35,311 bases of DNA from an uncultured Shewanella sp. GTDB lineage: Bacteria; Pseudomonadota; Gammaproteobacteria; Enterobacterales; Shewanellaceae. Numbering within the stretch: position 1 is the stretch's first letter; each line of letters starts with the position of its first letter. The notes under the pieces were generated by a model that had not been told where the DNA came from, searched no databases, and saw nothing but the letters and a program-made list of their open reading frames with translations. A program made the translations under genes and the position numbers. Where the stretch lies: positions 1 to 35,311 of the forward strand of contig NZ_CANMIO010000028.1 of the NCBI RefSeq assembly GCF_947497935.1, given 5' to 3'. This document shows, piece after piece, positions 34,495 through 35,311 of the stretch.

Positions 34495-34536
34495 TGATTA
34501 ACAATCCGTAAAGTAAATATTTGAGAGGCCCTAAAA

Positions 34537-34791
34537 TCAAGTGTTTGTAGCTGCTTCTAAAGAACTAATTAACCATAAAGCCTCAGTATCGGTCTTGCCA
34601 CAAACATCTTCGGTAGCTGTAAATAACCCACATACCGCAGGTCGTTCAGCCTGACCAAACAGTTTACACAAGTTGCTATCATCTAGCTGTATACACCTAA
34701 CCCCAGCAGGCTTACCTTCAGGCATTCCGGGGATGGCTGTGGTGATAGATGGTGCAATACAGCATGCACCGCAGCCTAAACGACAATTCAT
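34537..34791 (-). CDS. YkgJ-family cysteine-cluster protein
   Basis: An 84-residue protein with eight cysteines: CxxxCxxCC at the start (3, 7, 10, 11), then Cys33, Cys42, Cys54 and Cys64. The pattern MNCRLGCGACC...GVRCIQLDD...CKLF...RPAVC is that of the YkgJ (UPF0153) family, presumed to bind zinc or an iron-sulfur cluster. The function is unknown. It is short but complete for this subgroup. It precedes nsrR in the same direction, so co-transcription is plausible, and a palindrome (34845-34857) with a TATAAT box lies upstream. Confidence 0.88.
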   Translation of the reverse strand: MNCRLGCGACCIAPSITTAIPGMPEGKPAGVRCIQLDDSNLCKLFGQAERPAVCGLFTATEDVCGKTDTEALWLISSLEAATNT

Positions 34792-34818
34792 CTTATAACC
34801 TTAGTTCTTACGGCACTC

Positions 34819-34857
34819 ATTATAGCTCTTTCAACCGATAGAGAGTTGTGCCACAAC
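34819..34857 (-). promoter_or_regulatory. Possible promoter and operator of the cysteine-cluster/nsrR unit
   Basis: A perfect TATAAT (34824-34819, minus strand) lies 27 nt upstream of the ATG. About where its -35 box should be, there is a 13-nt palindrome GTTGTG-C-CACAAC (34845-34857). No good -35 is visible, so an activator or repressor site is possible. It does not resemble the usual NsrR half-site. Confidence 0.4.
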
Positions 34858-34915
34858 GCATAGTATACAGCAAGGCATGACTCAGTTTGTTGATCCGTGA
34901 TAACTGTATACAACG

Positions 34916-34971
34916 AAAAGCCTCTGCACTCTTCTCAATAAGAAGTTTTCAATAAGAAGTGCAGAGGCTTT
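34916..34971 (-). terminator. Hairpin/terminator downstream of the tRNA region
   Basis: A perfect 13-bp stem (34917-34929 and 34959-34971) closes a loop that itself holds TCAATAAGAAG twice. On the minus strand it ends in TTTT, so it can serve transcription leaving the tRNA locus. Confidence 0.6.
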
Positions 34972-34998
34972 CTCTAAATTCTTTAAATAACAGATACG

Positions 34999-35027
34999 AA
35001 AAAAGCCTCATCTTTCGATGAGGCTTT
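34999..35027 (-). terminator. Intrinsic terminator, left copy of duplication
   Basis: An 11-bp stem (35002-35012/35017-35027) with a GAAA tetraloop on the minus strand and a six-T tail. Identical in stem, loop and tail to the terminator 199 bp to the right. Confidence 0.85.
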
Positions 35028-35038
35028 CGCCTTAATCT

Positions 35039-35116
35039 TGGCGGTGCGGACTGACTCTTATAAAGAGACGAACCCGCGCCCCCCGCGAGACAGGCCGACT
35101 ATCTCTAATGAAAAGC
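35039..35116 (-). pseudogene. Decayed tRNA-Asp copy
   Basis: This stretch aligns with the tRNA-Asp at the window edge. The CCA end and acceptor 3' side are kept (one change), the T arm is interrupted by about 12 extra bases that form CTCTT-ATA-AAGAG, and the anticodon (GTC, 35091-35089) and neighbouring GACAGGCCG survive. The 5' half (D arm, acceptor 5' side) has diverged beyond use. It cannot fold as a normal tRNA. Confidence 0.8.
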
Positions 35117-35197
35117 CCTAGATGGTTGAAAGTAACCGCCCCTTTAGCAAAGCGCTTACGCATTGTACTGTGATTTTTTCTTTAAATAACACATACG

Positions 35198-35226
35198 AAA
35201 AAAGCCTCATCTTTCGATGAGGCTTT
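35198..35226 (-). terminator. Intrinsic terminator of tRNA-Asp
   Basis: The stem 35201-35211/35216-35226, GAAA loop and six-T tail on the minus strand lie 12 nt beyond the tRNA 3' end. Confidence 0.9.
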
Positions 35227-35237
35227 CGTCTTAATGT

Positions 35238-35311
35238 TGGCGGAGCGGACGGGACTCGAACCCGCGACCCCCGGCGTGACAGGCCGGTATTCTAACCAAC
35301 TGAACTACCGC
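35238..35311 (-). tRNA. tRNA-Asp (anticodon GTC), 5' end cut by the window edge
   Basis: The minus strand reads GCGGTAGTTCAGTTGGTTAG..., with anticodon loop CTGTCAC (GTC at 35280-35278), T arm GCGGGTTCGAGTCCCG and encoded CCA (35240-35238). It matches bacterial tRNA-Asp closely. The first three bases of the acceptor stem (GGA expected) fall outside the window. Confidence 0.97.

Overview
The window looks like chromosomal DNA of a marine gammaproteobacterium, most likely Shewanella or a close relative. The right half carries the order known from E. coli and its relatives: yibN-secB-gpsA divergent from gpmI-envC-yibQ. It differs in lacking grxC and in having an S41 peptidase gene between envC and yibQ. 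NsrR, Mog and tRNA-Asp fit the same group. The genus call rests on protein and synteny resemblance from memory, not on a search.

Left to right: (1) mog (minus strand), then a two-gene plus-strand unit for outer-membrane beta-barrels, one of them an Omp85-type barrel without POTRA domains. (2) A minus-strand NlpC/P60 lipoprotein and a previously untracked 57-residue acidic small protein with its own terminator. (3) A three-gene minus-strand ABC-2 export unit (lipoprotein adaptor, ATPase, permease) joined by 4-nt overlaps. (4) A 15.4-kb minus-strand type I secretion operon: a 3336-residue repeat adhesin, a LapB-like ABC transporter, a LapC/HlyD-like adaptor, a TolC-like channel, and an OmpA-like lipoprotein, closed by a strong terminator. 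(5) A LysR regulator divergent from a VOC protein and an NTF2/SnoaL-like protein. (6) A HI0933/YhiN-type flavoprotein, an A-B-A-B-A short repeat cluster, then the housekeeping block gpsA, secB, yibN | gpmI, envC, S41 peptidase, yibQ. (7) nsrR and a cysteine-cluster protein. (8) A tRNA-Asp cut by the window edge, preceded by a decayed tandem copy of itself and its terminator.

The most interesting system is the type I secretion operon. It has the same gene set as the Lap/Bpf-type biofilm adhesin loci, but the adhesin shows no RTX nonapeptides, no TAAG-type LapG cleavage motif, no recognisable LapA-type retention module, and no lapG/lapD genes lie beside it. Its N-terminal 75 residues and C-terminal 100 residues are therefore candidates for new retention and export modules. 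The OmpA-like lipoprotein encoded last in the operon is a candidate surface or wall partner.

Most of the rest is core housekeeping: cell-division wall hydrolysis control (EnvC), glycolysis (GpmI), protein export (SecB), phospholipid precursor synthesis (GpsA), nitric oxide sensing (NsrR) and molybdenum cofactor synthesis (Mog). I see no insertion sequence, integrase, prophage or CRISPR array.
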